From contig NZ_CAAAIA010000001.1 of NCBI RefSeq assembly GCF_900639875.1, positions 372,001-436,000 on the forward strand: a DNA stretch of 64,000 nt, given 5' to 3'. Positions 62,105-64,000 of the stretch are shown piece by piece (within the stretch, counting starts at the first letter, position 1; each line of letters opens with the position of its first letter). The notes under the pieces are model-generated. The model saw only the letters and a program-made list of their open reading frames with translations, was not told where the DNA came from and did no database searches. The DNA comes from Legionella impletisoli. GTDB taxonomy: Bacteria; Pseudomonadota; Gammaproteobacteria; Legionellales; Legionellaceae. Made by a program: the position numbers and the translations under genes.

Positions 62105-64000
62105 CTAGCTATACGAATGATAACACATGGGTTGAATGGTGGACCGGCGGGTCAGATGAATGCCTATTTTGCCACAATCCACCGTGTTAAATACCGAAAT
62201 CTTTAGCTTCTTATAAATTTCCACCGTTTGTTGATGAGGAAAATGATAACGGTTATCAAAGCCATAGGAAGAAACGGCATATTTAGGTGATACTTGTCGT
62301 AAGAAGACTTCCGAGGAAGATGTTTTACTGCTATGGTGAGGAATTAATAAAACAGATGAATGAAGCTCTGCTCCAAATCGCTTCACTAAGTATTCTTCAG
62401 CGGGTTTCTCGATATCTCCTGTCAGCAACACACTCCCTCCCGGCGCTTTTACTTGCAATACACAAGAGTGATTATTTTTACCTTTTAAGTCTTTTGATAA
62501 TGGGAAAAAACGAAAAACGATGCCATCCCACGTCCAGGAAGGATAATGTTCACATGAGCTACCTCGATGATAATAAGTGGGCTCATCCACAATAAATCGT
62601 TTGATTGGGTATTTTTCTTGAAGTGAAGTTAAGCCACCACGATGATCGAGATCTGAGTGGCTAATAATGACCGCATCAAGACGATTCACACCAAGTGTTT
62701 CCAGGTAAGGAATAATGGCGAGTTTAGCCATATCACTTCCTTGAAAAAATTTAACACCCGTATCATATAACACGTTATGATTTGCTGTTCGAATGAGAAC
62801 AGATAATCCCTGTCCTACATCCATCACATCAATCTTCACCTCATTTTTCCGAATGGATTCATAAGCAGGAAATAAGGCTGAAAGACTTAGAAGAAAAGCA
62901 ATGGGTAGGAATTTTTTTACTGGAAGAAAAACCCAAATGGCAATTCCTATGATAAACGCGAATGGATAAAGAAGATAAGCAAAGCCCACCTTAAAATTGA
63001 GCAAAGAAAACGCGTCAACCCAATTTAAATAGAAAATTAAACACGATATAGCCCATTTAAGCAGTGACGTGATCCAAGGCATAGAAACCCATTGGCCTAA
63101 ACCCATCGAACCCAAGGCTAAGGGAATAATGACAAACCCAACCCAAGGGACGGCTAATAAATTTGCGATTAAGCCATTAATGGACCCATAGGAAAATAAA
63201 TACATCGTGAACGGCATAAGTCCTATCATGCATGCTACTTGAAGAATAATAATTTTTTTTATTCCCTTTTCCTGAAAACGTTGATTCGAAAGCAACAAAA
63301 TTGCTACCGCAAGAAAAGATAAATAAAATCCAGGCATCAAAACGGAATGAGGCTCAAATAATAAAACAGCCAATAATGAATACCGCCACGCTTGCCACAC
63401 ACTAAATTTTTGCCGGCAAAAATTTCTTAACAACATAAAAAAGCAAACAATTAAAGCTCTTTGAGCCGGAACACCAAAACCAGCTAACAGCGAATATACA
63501 AAAGCTGTCATCAAGGCCGCTAGGCTTGCTACTTTTTGCGCTGGGATCAATAAACATAATATAGAAAAGCGACACCAGATCCATTTAGTCACCGCATACC
63601 CAATTCCTGCCATAAGCCCAATATGCGCACCAGAGATCACCATTAAATGGATTGTGCCCGTACGCCGAAATAAGTCCCATTCATTATTTTGAATATGCTG
63701 AGTAACCCCTAAAGCAAGTGCTTGCGTAATTCCTGCTGATTGTTCATTCGGATCTGCTTTATAAAGAACTTCAGCTAATCGTTCTCGTAAGTGAAGGAGA
63801 GAAAAGTAAGGTTTCGGTTGATTTAATCGCTGATGGTCTTTGAGGAGCACTCCGGTCCATCCTATATGACGCGCCTTTAAAAACCGCACATAATCAAATC
63901 CTCCTGGATTTTCTAAATTTCGGGGTCGTTTTAATTTGACATGAAATCGCCAATATTCTCCAGCATGAATCTCTGGGCAATGCTTATGACAAGTTAGAAG
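62105..64000 (-). CDS. comEC: ComEC/Rec2 DNA-uptake channel (5' end outside window)
   Basis: The frame stays open to the right edge, reading EIHAGEYWRFHVKLK, then NPGGFDYVRFL, the conserved N-terminal region, so the start lies beyond 64000. The internal ATG at 63889 is not the start. About 630 residues are seen. Competence domain: GTIHLMVISGAHIGLMAG and a run of membrane helices (about 60-330 of the visible ATG frame). A C-terminal metallo-beta-lactamase-like domain has VMDVGQGLSVLI, SHSDLDHRGGLTSL and IPHHSSKTSS. It carries incoming single-stranded DNA across the inner membrane during natural transformation. Confidence 0.92.
   Translation of the reverse strand, partial: LLTCHKHCPEIHAGEYWRFHVKLKRPRNLENPGGFDYVRFLKARHIGWTGVLLKDHQRLNQPKPYFSLLHLRERLAEVLYKADPNEQSAGITQALALGVTQHIQNNEWDLFRRTGTIHLMVISGAHIGLMAGIGYAVTKWIWCRFSILCLLIPAQKVASLAALMTAFVYSLLAGFGVPAQRALIVCFFMLLRNFCRQKFSVWQAWRYSLLAVLLFEPHSVLMPGFYLSFLAVAILLLSNQRFQEKGIKKIIILQVACMIGLMPFTMYLFSYGSINGLIANLLAVPWVGFVIIPLALGSMGLGQWVSMPWITSLLKWAISCLIFYLNWVDAFSLLNFKVGFAYLLYPFAFIIGIAIWVFLPVKKFLPIAFLLSLSALFPAYESIRKNEVKIDVMDVGQGLSVLIRTANHNVLYDTGVKFFQGSDMAKLAIIPYLETLGVNRLDAVIISHSDLDHRGGLTSLQEKYPIKRFIVDEPTYYHRGSSCEHYPSWTWDGIVFRFFPLSKDLKGKNNHSCVLQVKAPGGSVLLTGDIEKPAEEYLVKRFGAELHSSVLLIPHHSSKTSSSEVFLRQVSPKYAVSSYGFDNRYHFPHQQTVEIYKKLKISVFNTVDCGKIGIHLTRRSTIQPMCYHSYS

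Noticed and set aside
1..64000. CRISPR arrays
   Set aside because: No regularly spaced direct repeats of 25-40 bp and no cas-like gene were seen anywhere.

Overview
The window looks like a chromosomal stretch of a Legionella-type gammaproteobacterium, probably not L. pneumophila. The evidence is the AT-rich composition and a set of eukaryote-like proteins typical of that genus: a mitochondrial-carrier (SLC25/LncP-like) protein, a SET plus ankyrin protein of the RomA/LegAS4 kind, a CD39/GDA1 apyrase, and several large helical proteins of unknown function with no bacterial housekeeping signature. Housekeeping genes are those expected of the group (rRNA methyltransferase, QueF, RhlE, homospermidine synthase, photolyase, ComEC). 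A full chemosensory gene cluster is present, although L. pneumophila is known to lack one. Species is an inference; no marker gene here fixes it.

Layout. 1-5 kb: the 3' part of an RlmI-type methyltransferase, queF, and four small unknown proteins. One of these carries a CheD-like Thr/Cys/His pattern and another a Cys-His-Asp hydrolase pattern. 5-14.3 kb: a DoxD-DoxA fusion followed by a tightly packed chemosensory operon, cheR-mcp-cheW-cheY-cheD-cheB-cheA-cheC, that ends in a receiver-GGDEF diguanylate cyclase. 14.4-32 kb: accessory host-interaction candidates (a 669-aa helical protein, a mitochondrial carrier, a 306-aa helical protein, a 2416-aa protein with a SecA-type motor, a SET-ankyrin protein) mixed with two membrane proteins, a beta carbonic anhydrase and an MFS transporter. 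32-47 kb: core metabolism and transport (RhlE, CopB-type P-ATPase, permease, MBL-rhodanese protein, thiopurine methyltransferase, GNAT, P-loop protein, cupin, CDF transporter, periplasmic binding protein, IPT-Lcl_C protein, homospermidine synthase), with several decayed genes in the gaps.

47-59.3 kb: a mosaic accessory region. It contains an outer-membrane protein, imperfect 50-bp direct repeats, a truncated tyrosine integrase, a Fic protein with a 27-bp palindrome upstream and a tail-to-tail small gene carrying a Fic-inhibition-like motif, and the 3' half of a tRNA-Met (probable attachment-site scar). It also contains a broken IS30 transposase cut by a REP/RAYT element, a DUF3800 protein, a three-gene overlapping cassette (DHFR-like, acetyltransferase-phosphotransferase fusion, Cys-His protein), an internally deleted second copy of the RAYT element, and an AT-rich CHAT-protease gene next to a tRNA-Thr gene. 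59.4-64 kb: NTPDase, photolyase and the 3' part of comEC.

How the parts work together: the che cluster encodes receptor, coupling protein, kinase, response regulator, both receptor-modifying enzymes, a deamidase and a CheC phosphatase, plus a cyclase that could convert receptor signalling into c-di-GMP. No flagellar gene lies in the window. The 49-59 kb region reads as a defence/mobile-element hot spot built by repeated insertions.
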